A DNA stretch of 11,413 bases, taken from NCBI GenBank assembly GCA_964455095.1, contig CAYVUV010000354.1, positions 1 to 11,413 on the forward strand, written 5' to 3'. Position numbers and translations under genes: made by a program. Source of the DNA: CAYVUV01 sp964455095 (GTDB lineage Bacteria > Desulfobacterota > Binatia > HRBIN30 > CADEER01). Numbering within the stretch: the stretch's first letter is position 1; each line of letters begins with the position of its first letter. Shown here in pieces: positions 1-5,164 of this stretch. Under the pieces are notes generated by a model. The model was given only the letters and a program-made list of their open reading frames with translations. It searched no databases and had not been told where the DNA came from.

Positions 1-98
1 AGTTTATCGAAGGTTGGTACAACCCTCACCGACGTCATTCTGCCCTCGAGTACCTATCCCCGATCAACTTCGAGCGGAGCCAGCCAACTGCCGCCTGA
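1..98 (+). CDS. IS3-family transposase, C-terminal fragment (partial at window start)
   Basis: Reading from base 3, 31 codons run to a TGA at 96-98. They contain FIEGWYNPHRRHSALEYLSP followed by INFE. This is the hallmark tail of the IS3-family DDE transposase (rve domain): the family carries a Y-I-E-x-x-Y-N-x-x-R-R-H-S-A-L-x-Y-x-S-P-x-x-F-E block just before its C-terminus. The catalytic DDE residues lie upstream, outside the window. The family call is firm; the subgroup cannot be told from this fragment. The enzyme would act in the cytoplasm on its own element's ends. Whether the full gene is intact cannot be seen. Confidence 0.88.
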   Translation, partial: FIEGWYNPHRRHSALEYLSPINFERSQPTAA

Positions 99-117
99 TT
101 TTCCAAAGAACTAACCC

Positions 118-141
118 GTCCACGAAATCGGGGCAGGTCCA
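118..141. repeat. Probable right terminal inverted repeat of the IS3-family element
   Basis: This 24-bp stretch reads GTCCACGAAATCGGGG then CAGGTCCA and ends in CA, 19 bp after the transposase stop codon. Position, length and the CA-3' terminus fit an IS3-family right end where transposase binds. The mate at the left end is outside the window, so the assignment rests on position and end bases only. Confidence 0.55.
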
Positions 142-167
142 GAGGCTTGAAATGTCTGAGTGTATTT

Positions 168-312
168 TTCGTGCTTTCGCTCTTTCGTGGTTTCGTGATT
201 CTCCACGTCGTCCGTGCTGGGCAAAGCCCCCTGAGCCCGTCGAAAGGTGTCTTTGCGCCTTCTCACGGCTGACCCTTCCGGGATCCCTTTCGTGCTCTTC
301 GTGCCCTTCGTG
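168..312 (+). repeat. Cluster of TTCGTG hexamers
   Basis: Six exact copies of TTCGTG start at 168, 184, 192, 289, 298 and 307. The last three are spaced exactly 9 bp apart, forming a short imperfect tandem array (ttcgtgctc / ttcgtgccc / ttcgtggtg). The bases between the two groups (213-288) include the CCCTGAGC motif. The copies are too short and irregular to be a CRISPR. They look like a decayed intergenic repeat family; function unknown. Confidence 0.6.
229..246. repeat. CCCTGAGC...TCGAAAGG-type dispersed intergenic motif
   Basis: The stretch CCCTGAGCCCGTCGAAAG closely resembles the CCCTGAGC(C/T)xGTCGAAGGG motif that I recall being dispersed between genes in many GC-rich bacterial genomes. 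Only this one copy is in the window, so repetition elsewhere is recalled knowledge rather than something seen here. Confidence 0.4.
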
Positions 313-335
313 GTGAGCTAATCCGGAAGAGAGGA

Positions 336-359
336 GAGCGATAGATCCGAATATCGCTC
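336..359. promoter_or_regulatory. 8-8-8 inverted repeat, candidate operator or hairpin
   Basis: GAGCGATA (336-343) and TATCGCTC (352-359) are perfect inverted repeats separated by 8 bp. The 24-bp dyad ends 77 bp before the transporter start codon and lies in AT-richer surroundings. The size suits a dimeric repressor site (TetR-type operators are of this order), but no regulator gene is in the window. A transcribed hairpin is the alternative; no T-run follows, so it is unlikely to be an intrinsic terminator. Confidence 0.35.
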
Positions 360-436
360 GCGCTGAGGCCGTCGAAGTCGAAGTCGATATGGTTCCGAGC
401 TTATGAACGGGCGCAGGAAGGTGTAGGGGGTACCGG

Positions 437-2704
437 ATGACATGGCTGCTGACCCGCGGGCGCGGACCCTTTCTGTGCGTCCTGCTCGCGCTGACGGTGT
501 GGCTCGGGTTCAACGCGGCGCAGGTCGGCGTCGAGCGCAACAACGAGTCGCTCAACTCGCGCGAGCCCGGCGACGTGGCGCACTACGAGCAGTTCAAGGC
601 GACCTTCGGCAGCGACGAGGATCTCCTCCTGGCGGTGGTGCACCCGCAATTGCTCGAGCCGGAGGGCTGGCGCTTCCTCGACGCGCTCACCCGGCGCATC
701 GCCGGCATCGACGGCGTACGCCAGGTGTACAGCCTCGCCAATGCGCAACAGGTGGTGAGTGGCGAGGCAGGGGCCGAGCTGGTGCCGCTGGTGGCGGGAT
801 CGCTCGCCGACCCGGACGTCGTCGCGCGGGCGCGGGCGGCACTCGAGCGCAATCCCGACTTCACCGGCCTGTTTATTTCCGCCGACCGGCACACTGCCGG
901 CCTGCTGATCGAGATCGCCGATCGCCCGGGCGATGAGCAGTACCGCGCCGCGATCATCGCCGCCTTGCGCCAGATCATCGCTGCCGAGAGCCGCGACGGC
1001 GTCGAGCTGCATCTCACCGGCATCGCCGTGCAGAAGAACGACGTCAGCGACTACATCCAGCACGACCAGCGCCTGTTGGTGCCGCTCGCCGTCGCCGTGC
1101 TCGCCGCCGTATTGGCCGGCTACTTCCGCAGCTGGCTCGGCGTGCTGCTGCCGCTGGCGGTGACCGGCGTCAGCGTGGTCTGGACGCTCGGCGCCTATCA
1201 CCTCGCCGGGCTCGACGTAAATGCCATCACGGCGCTCCTGCCGCCGATTCTCATGGTGTTGTCACTGCCGGTCAGCGTGCACGTGTTCCACCGCTGGCTC
1301 GACGCGCCGGAGCCCACCGGCGACCGGGTCGCGCGGCTGCGCGGCGTCTTGCGCGAGCTGGCGTTCCCCTGCTTCTTCTGCACGCTCACCACGGCGGTTG
1401 GCTTCGGCTCGCTGCTGACCAGCGATATGCCGGCGGTGCAGCAGTTCGGCGCCTTCGCCGCCCTCGGCGTCTCGATCGCCTTCGCGGTCGGCATGACGCT
1501 CGTGCCCGTCGGCCTGACCTTCGTCGCGCCGCCCGAGACGCCGCTGGTCGCGCCGCAGCACCGCGCCATCCGCCGCGTGCTGGCGTGGGCCGCCGAGCTC
1601 GCGGTCGCCCGTCCGTGGGGCGTGCTGGTGGGCTTCGGCGCGCTGACCGCCGTCACCGTGGCGGGGCTGCCGCTGCTGCAGAACAACACCGATCTCGTCC
1701 GCTTCCTCAAGTCCGACGCGCCGCTGCATATCGACACGCTGTTCATCGACGCGCACCTCACCGGCGCCAACACGCTGGAGTTCATCGTCGCGCGGCGCGA
1801 CGGCGCGCCGTTGACCTCGCTCGACGCCGTGCGCCGCATGGCCGCCTTCGAAGAGTCGGTGCTGCGCCAACCGCACGTCACCGGCGTGAGCAGCATCCTG
1901 GCGGTCCTGCGCCAGCTGCAGCGCGCCGAGGCAGGCGACGAGCGCCTGGTGCTGCCCGACAACGAACGCGATGCCGCCTACGCCTTCGATCTTCTCGAGG
2001 CCGCGCCCGAGCAGGACCTGATCCGCAAGATGATCGCAGCCGATTTCACCCGCGCGCGCTTCAACGTCCGCATCCACGCCGTCGGCACCGCGATCGCCGC
2101 GCCGCTCGCCGACAGTATTCTGGCCGACGGGCGCCGCCTGTTCGGCGACGACTACGAGATGTCGGCCACCGGCACGTTCTACCAGGTCGCGGAGACCTCC
2201 AACCGCCTGGTCGACGCGCAAATGAGCAGCTTCTCGCTGGCGCTAACGCTGGTCGTGCTGGCCATCGGCGTGCTCTTCCGCTCGCTGAAGCTGACCATCA
2301 TCGCGTTGATTCCCAACGTCATGCCAATTGTGTGGACCGGCGGCATGATGGGCTTCCTCGGCATCGACCTGAGCACCGGCACGGCGATGATCGCCTCGGC
2401 GGTCATCGGTTTGGTAGTCGACGATACGATCCACTACCTGGCCCACTTCAACCACGTCTTCCACGGCGATGCGGCCGCGGCCGTGCGGCAGACGACGACG
2501 GAGGTCGGCGCGCCGCTGCTGGTGAACAATCTGGTGTTGGTGCTCGGCTTCTGGGTGGGCTGCTTCGGCAGCTTCAAGCCCACCATCTACTTCTCGCTGC
2601 TGTCGGGCCTGACGATGATCACCGCGCTCATCTGCGACCTGTTCGTCACCCCCGCCAGCCTGATGATCGCCAATCGGCGCCGCGCGCTGCCGGCTGGCGC
2701 GTGA
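437..2704 (+). CDS. RND-superfamily transporter, MMPL/HAE3-type (755 aa)
   Basis: This is an inner-membrane, proton-driven exporter of the RND superfamily. It is short (755 residues) and has 12 predicted helices in two halves: TM1 about 10-30, a periplasmic loop to about 210, TM2-6 about 212-363, TM7 about 391-414, a second loop to about 597, and TM8-12 about 598-746. This size and layout match the MMPL/HAE3 group rather than the 1000-residue efflux pumps. TM10 ends in VVDDTIHYL (660-668), the paired acidic proton-relay signature of the group. The equivalent helix of the first half (LSLPVSVHVFHRW, about 275-287) has no acidic residue. GGGGG at 426-430 sits 6 bp before the ATG and supports this start. 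The gene stands alone, with no adaptor or outer-membrane partner nearby. HAE3-like pumps often move lipids or hydrophobic compounds; the substrate here is not readable from sequence. Confidence 0.9.
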   Translation: MTWLLTRGRGPFLCVLLALTVWLGFNAAQVGVERNNESLNSREPGDVAHYEQFKATFGSDEDLLLAVVHPQLLEPEGWRFLDALTRRIAGIDGVRQVYSLANAQQVVSGEAGAELVPLVAGSLADPDVVARARAALERNPDFTGLFISADRHTAGLLIEIADRPGDEQYRAAIIAALRQIIAAESRDGVELHLTGIAVQKNDVSDYIQHDQRLLVPLAVAVLAAVLAGYFRSWLGVLLPLAVTGVSVVWTLGAYHLAGLDVNAITALLPPILMVLSLPVSVHVFHRWLDAPEPTGDRVARLRGVLRELAFPCFFCTLTTAVGFGSLLTSDMPAVQQFGAFAALGVSIAFAVGMTLVPVGLTFVAPPETPLVAPQHRAIRRVLAWAAELAVARPWGVLVGFGALTAVTVAGLPLLQNNTDLVRFLKSDAPLHIDTLFIDAHLTGANTLEFIVARRDGAPLTSLDAVRRMAAFEESVLRQPHVTGVSSILAVLRQLQRAEAGDERLVLPDNERDAAYAFDLLEAAPEQDLIRKMIAADFTRARFNVRIHAVGTAIAAPLADSILADGRRLFGDDYEMSATGTFYQVAETSNRLVDAQMSSFSLALTLVVLAIGVLFRSLKLTIIALIPNVMPIVWTGGMMGFLGIDLSTGTAMIASAVIGLVVDDTIHYLAHFNHVFHGDAAAAVRQTTTEVGAPLLVNNLVLVLGFWVGCFGSFKPTIYFSLLSGLTMITALICDLFVTPASLMIANRRRALPAGA

Positions 2705-2730
2705 CATCCATCCAAGGCATCGCGCCGCAG

Positions 2731-2753
2731 CGGATTGTCGATAAGCGAATCCG
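2731..2753. terminator. Weak hairpin between convergent genes
   Basis: CGGATT (2731-2736) and AATCCG (2748-2753) form a 6-bp stem with an 11-nt loop in the 64-bp gap between the transporter stop and the stop of the convergent NfeD-like gene. Such gaps commonly hold bidirectional terminators, but the stem is short and has no T-run on either side. It is listed as a possibility only. Confidence 0.2.
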
Positions 2754-2768
2754 GAACCCTTCGAGACG

Positions 2769-3146
2769 CTACGCCGGAACGACCACCAGCATCAGGCGGT
2801 GCGCGCCAACCACGCGCACCGGCGCGCCGGCCGCGATGGGCGGTTGACCCGGTTCGACCGTGGCATTCCAGAGCTCGGCGCCGACGAGGACATACCCGCG
2901 CGGCGCCAACGCCTGGCGCGCGATCCCAGTCTTGCCGATCAGCCGCTCGCCGCCGGTGCGCCCGTCGGGCTCGTAGGCGCGCCGCACCAGCGGGAAGAAG
3001 GCGAGGTCCTTGAGCACGTAGAGCGCCCACAGCGCCACCGCGAGCCGTCCGGAAAGCCCCGCCCATTCCCACAACCCGCACAGCACCACGGCGGCGAGCA
3101 GCCAGCCGGGGAGCTGGAACAACAGGTAGCGCGCGAAGGTCACCAT
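2769..3146 (-). CDS. Short NfeD-type membrane protein (125 aa)
   Basis: This small inner-membrane protein has two predicted helices (about 9-30 and 33-53) followed by a soluble beta-rich domain at about 66-125. The domain contains ERLIGKTGIARQALAPRGYV, then E-L-W-N-A and a V-x-V-V-G-A-H-R-L-x-L-x-V-x-P ending. That pattern (G-x-x-G-x-A-x-x-x-L-x-P-x-G-x-V, then V-x-V-V) is typical of the NfeD C-terminal OB-fold. Short NfeD proteins lack the ClpP-like protease domain and usually work beside a stomatin/SPFH protein in membrane-quality or raft-like assemblies; none is encoded here. The gene converges on the RND transporter and diverges from the Cys-rich gene across 96 bp. No clear Shine-Dalgarno precedes the ATG at 3146, so the start is the least certain part; the protein family is clear. 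Confidence 0.82.
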   Translation of the reverse strand: MVTFARYLLFQLPGWLLAAVVLCGLWEWAGLSGRLAVALWALYVLKDLAFFPLVRRAYEPDGRTGGERLIGKTGIARQALAPRGYVLVGAELWNATVEPGQPPIAAGAPVRVVGAHRLMLVVVPA

Positions 3147-3242
3147 CGACGGCCGCCATGAGAGAGGTTTCGCGCCGCGCGTTCAAGGGGCGCGCGAGAG
3201 ATCGATTGCCGAGCCCCGCCGCTTCTGGCACCGTATCGAGTG

Positions 3243-3557
3243 ATGAACACCCGCGTGCGCACTCGGCTCGCCATGCTGGCCTGGCTCATGTTGAGTCAGG
3301 TCGCCCTGGTGCAGACCGGTTTGCTCACCGCCCTGCTGAGCCCGCGCTGCGAAGCGAACTGCTCCGACGACGACGCCGAGGGCCGCTGCCCGCCGTCGTG
3401 CGGCGACTGCGGCTGCTGTGCGCATCCGTTGCGCGCCGTGCCGCCGCGCGCGACGCACACCTTGGTGGACGCGGCGCCGCTCCTGTGCTCGCCGAGCGAG
3501 CCGGCGGCACCGCGCATCGGCATCTGTTCGCGCATCTTCCGCCCGCCGCGCGTCTGA
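3243..3557 (+). CDS. Small Cys-rich secreted or membrane-anchored protein preceding the metal-efflux genes (104 aa)
   Basis: The function is not known. Residues 1-6 carry three Arg/Lys, and a hydrophobic stretch at about 8-32 (AMLAWLMLSQVALVQTGLL) would be a signal peptide or membrane anchor. A cysteine cluster follows directly, with pattern C-x3-C-x8-C-x3-C-x2-C-x-C-C, ending at about residue 60 (CPPSCGDCGCCAHP), with acidic residues inside it. The rest is Pro/Ala-rich with two more cysteines. No lipobox is visible. Cysteines spaced this way and facing the periplasm suggest metal binding. The position ahead of a CzcCBA-type operon recalls small periplasmic proteins such as CzcI that sit before czcC, although I see no sequence likeness to CzcI. 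A GTG at 3240 directly before the ATG is an alternative start; neither has a good Shine-Dalgarno. Coding status is supported by position, the signal-like N-terminus and GC-biased third positions. Confidence 0.68.
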   Translation: MNTRVRTRLAMLAWLMLSQVALVQTGLLTALLSPRCEANCSDDDAEGRCPPSCGDCGCCAHPLRAVPPRATHTLVDAAPLLCSPSEPAAPRIGICSRIFRPPRV

Positions 3558-3638
3558 CTCTGCGCTGCTGACGACCCGCGGTTCCCACCCGGCCCGGCGC
3601 TTCCGCCGGCGCCCGTCTGTGGCCGCGGTCTTGGGCAC

Positions 3639-3677
3639 ACGGCCCCGCGCCAGCGGTGCGCCGTCGCCCCTTTTTTT
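3639..3677 (+). terminator. Possible intrinsic terminator after the Cys-rich gene
   Basis: ACGGC (3639-3643) pairs with GCCGT (3660-3664), and six bases later a run of seven T (3671-3677) follows, the only such T-run in the window. The stem is short, the 16-nt loop is GC-rich and may fold further, and the gap to the T-run is longer than ideal. If it works, it would separate the Cys-rich gene from the efflux genes. Confidence 0.3.
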
Positions 3678-3700
3678 CAGCGACGTATCGCATGCGGATT

Positions 3701-3722
3701 CCTTCTCCCGGATGGGAGAAGG
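3701..3722. repeat. Perfect 9-bp stem hairpin in left arm of the palindromic element
   Basis: CCTTCTCCC (3701-3709), loop GGAT, GGGAGAAGG (3714-3722). The flanking TCAGGATGAGGGGGAT matches the other arm in inverted orientation. The CTCCC-GGAT-GGGAG core resembles hairpin repeats dispersed in GC-rich proteobacterial genomes. Confidence 0.7.
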
Positions 3723-3836
3723 TCAGGATGAGGGGGATACGATGGCGGCAAAGCCCACCTTGGCCTTTGTAGTGTCGCTCCAAAACCACGTGGCAATGCG
3801 GTGGCCTTCGGCAATGTCCAATCCCCCTCACCTTGA

Positions 3837-3858
3837 TCCTCTCCCATCCGGGAGAGGA
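3837..3858. repeat. 9-bp stem hairpin in right arm of the palindromic element
   Basis: TCCTCTCCC (3837-3845), loop ATCC, GGGAGAGGA (3850-3858). It is the inverted counterpart of the hairpin in the left arm, with compensated stem changes: CTTCTCCC/GGGAGAAG on the left becomes CTCTCCC/GGGAGAG here. Stem pairing is therefore preserved although bases changed. Confidence 0.7.
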
Positions 3859-3930
3859 CACCCTTCAAGATACGTCGCTGCAATTGCGAACAGCAGTTCC
3901 TAGCTCAAGCCATCGCCAGGGAGACATCCG

Positions 3931-5164
3931 ATGCGACAGCGATCATTCATTGCGCTCGTCTGCGCCCTCCCGCTCGCGGCTGCCGCCGCAGCGGCGCAGG
4001 AGACCGCCGACTATCATTTGACCCTCGAGACCGCGCTCGATCTGGCGCGCGCGCGCGCCCCGCAGTTGCTCGCGGCGCAGGCGACCGCCGACGTCGCGCG
4101 CGCGCGTCTGGCCGGTCTGCCGCGCTGGTTGCCCGACAACCCGTCGATCGACGCGGAAGCCGGGCCGCGCTGGTCGGGCGGCGATCGCACGGCGGACTTC
4201 GCCGTCGGCCTCAACCAGCCGCTCGACCTCAGCGGCCGCGGCGCGGCGCGGCGCGCGCTCGGCCGCGCCGATGTCGATGTGGCCACGGCCCGCGCCGACG
4301 AGACCGCGCGCGCGCTGCTGCGCCGCGTCGCGCTGGCGTTTCTCGACGTGCTGCGCGGCGACGAGCGCCTGCGCATTGCCCGCGACCACGCCCGGCTGGC
4401 GGCGGACGTGCTGCACGTGGCGGAACGCCGTCACGCCAACGGCGACGTCGCGGTGCTCGACGTCGATGTCACCGCGCTGGCACTGGCGGACGCGCGCGCC
4501 ACCGCGCTGGCAGAGGAGGCGGCGCGCGCGGCGGCAGTGGGGACACTGCGCCAGGCGCTCGATCTCGAGCCCGACCGCGCCGTGTTCGTCACCGGCGACC
4601 TGCGCGATCGCCGCCGCGGCGAGCTCGACGCATTACTGGACAAAGCCTTCGAGCGATCGGACCTACGGGTTTTGACCGCCGCGGTGCGGCACGCCGAGGC
4701 GGAGGGCCAGATCGGGCGCGCCGCGGCCTGGCCGGATGTCGGCGTGCGTCTTTCGTACGGCCAGGACGACGGCGACGATATCGCGCGCGCGGGCCTGACA
4801 CTCGGCCTGCCGATCGTGGCGCGCGGGCAAACGGCACGGGCGACGGCTGCGGTGCATGCGCAGCAGGCACGCGCCGCGCTGGCCGCGCGGCAGCGCGCCG
4901 TGCAGACGGAGATCCGCACCGCATTCGACTCCTTCCGCCTGCTCGAAGAAGCGGTGCAGACGATGGAGCGCGACGGCCTGCCGCGTCTGGCGCAGCAACG
5001 ACGCGCTGGCACAGCGCAGCTATGAAGCCGGGCGCTTGCCACTCGGCGAATTGCTCGCCGTCCAACGCCAGGCGATCGAAGCGCGGCGCCGCTATGCCGA
5101 TCTGTTGCGCGATGCCGCCGTTGCGGCGATCGAGCTGCAAGCCAGTGCGGGGGTGTTGCAATGA
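3931..5164 (+). CDS. czcC: CzcC/TolC-family outer-membrane channel of heavy-metal efflux, interrupted by a frameshift
   Basis: This is the outer-membrane trimeric channel of a tripartite metal exporter. Residues 1-22 form a signal peptide (hydrophobic, Ala-rich, cut near AAA-QE). TLETALDLARARAPQLLAAQ at 31-50 is the typical N-terminal helix of the TolC/OEP fold, and GLNQPLDLSGR (about 93-103) is the CzcC-type P-L-D-L/W-x-G-x-R strand. The first frame runs to a stop at 5023-5025 (364 aa), but its last nine residues (QRRAGTAQL) are unlike the family. From 4997 a second frame continues NDALAQRSYEAGRLPLGELL and then AVQRQAIEARRRYADLL, the expected C-terminal OEP repeat. Dropping one base, for example C4996, gives a 410-residue protein of normal length. 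AGGGAGA (3918-3924), 6 bp before the ATG, supports the start. The recovered stop overlaps the adaptor start (ATGA). The frameshift is either a real lesion or a sequence error. Confidence 0.85.
4990..5002 (+). other. Frameshift site in the czcC-like gene
   Basis: Codons in the first frame read GCG CAG CAA CGA CGC here; the family-like reading resumes at AAC GAC GCG CTG from 4997. One surplus base at about 4994-4998 explains the shift. There is no homopolymer, and no slippery heptamer of the X-XXY-YYZ type, so programmed frameshifting is unlikely. Codon bias and family likeness are intact on both sides, which argues for a very recent mutation or an assembly/sequencing error. Confidence 0.75.

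Larger units (their letters stand above)
1..141 (+). mobile_element. IS3-family insertion sequence, right-end remnant
   Basis: The window opens inside an insertion sequence. It contains the C-terminus of an IS3-family (OrfB-type) transposase ending at 98, a 19-bp non-coding tail, and a probable terminal inverted repeat at 118-141. Read on the minus strand from 141 the repeat begins TGGACCTGCCCCGATTTC, and a 5'-TG end is usual for IS3-family termini. The left end lies outside the window, so neither intactness of the element nor a target-site duplication can be judged. The boundary at 141 is inferred from the TG...CA rule and is uncertain by a few bases. Confidence 0.75.
142..436. other. Intergenic region rich in short repeats; no gene seen
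   Basis: About 295 bp separate the insertion sequence end from the RND transporter gene. The stretch is clearly less GC-biased than the genes around it, and its open frames show neither codon bias nor recognisable protein sequence. It holds six TTCGTG hexamers, a CCCTGAGC...TCGAAAGG motif, an 8-8-8 dyad at 336-359 and a small GTCGAA triplicate at 371-388. No convincing sigma70 -35/-10 pair was found, although the promoter for the transporter gene must lie here or inside the element. Confidence 0.6.
3678..3880. repeat. Long palindromic intergenic element (MITE- or REP-like), about 203 bp
   Basis: The two ends are inverted copies of each other. CAGCGACGTATC at 3678-3689 matches GATACGTCGCTG at 3869-3880 exactly. 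After about 13 unlike bases, 3703-3738 matches the complement of 3821-3855 with few differences. Each arm contains its own hairpin (3701-3722 and 3837-3858), and the core (3739-3820) shows weaker residual inverted likeness. No protein is encoded and no target-site duplication is visible. The structure fits a non-autonomous palindromic repeat; no transposase for it is in the window. It fills most of the 373-bp gap between the Cys-rich gene and the czcC-like gene, so it may affect read-through between them. Confidence 0.7.

Noticed and set aside
168..312. CRISPR array from repeated TTCGTG units
   Set aside because: The repeats are only six bases long, are unevenly spaced over the whole block, and have no spacers of uniform length.
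14..316. A 100-codon open frame on the + strand at the left edge
   Set aside because: It overlaps the transposase tail in another frame, crosses the insertion-sequence end and the TTCGTG repeats, and shows no protein-like pattern or codon bias.
2587..3231. Longer minus-strand frame overlapping the NfeD-like gene and the RND gene end
   Set aside because: The translation is Ala/Arg/Gly-rich and unlike any family, whereas the overlapping 125-residue frame matches the NfeD domain with membrane helices.
3206..3237. Promoter for the Cys-rich gene (TTGCCG ... CGTATC)
   Set aside because: The spacer is 20 bp and the -10 match is poor, so it is too weak to list as a feature.
4045..4058. (GC)7 alternating tract as a Z-DNA signal
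   Set aside because: It encodes Ala-Arg repeats in a helix of the channel protein, and similar GCGC runs are common at this base composition.
4985..5025. Programmed ribosomal frameshift in the czcC-like gene
   Set aside because: No slippery heptamer or downstream structure was evident, and this family is not known to use frameshifting.
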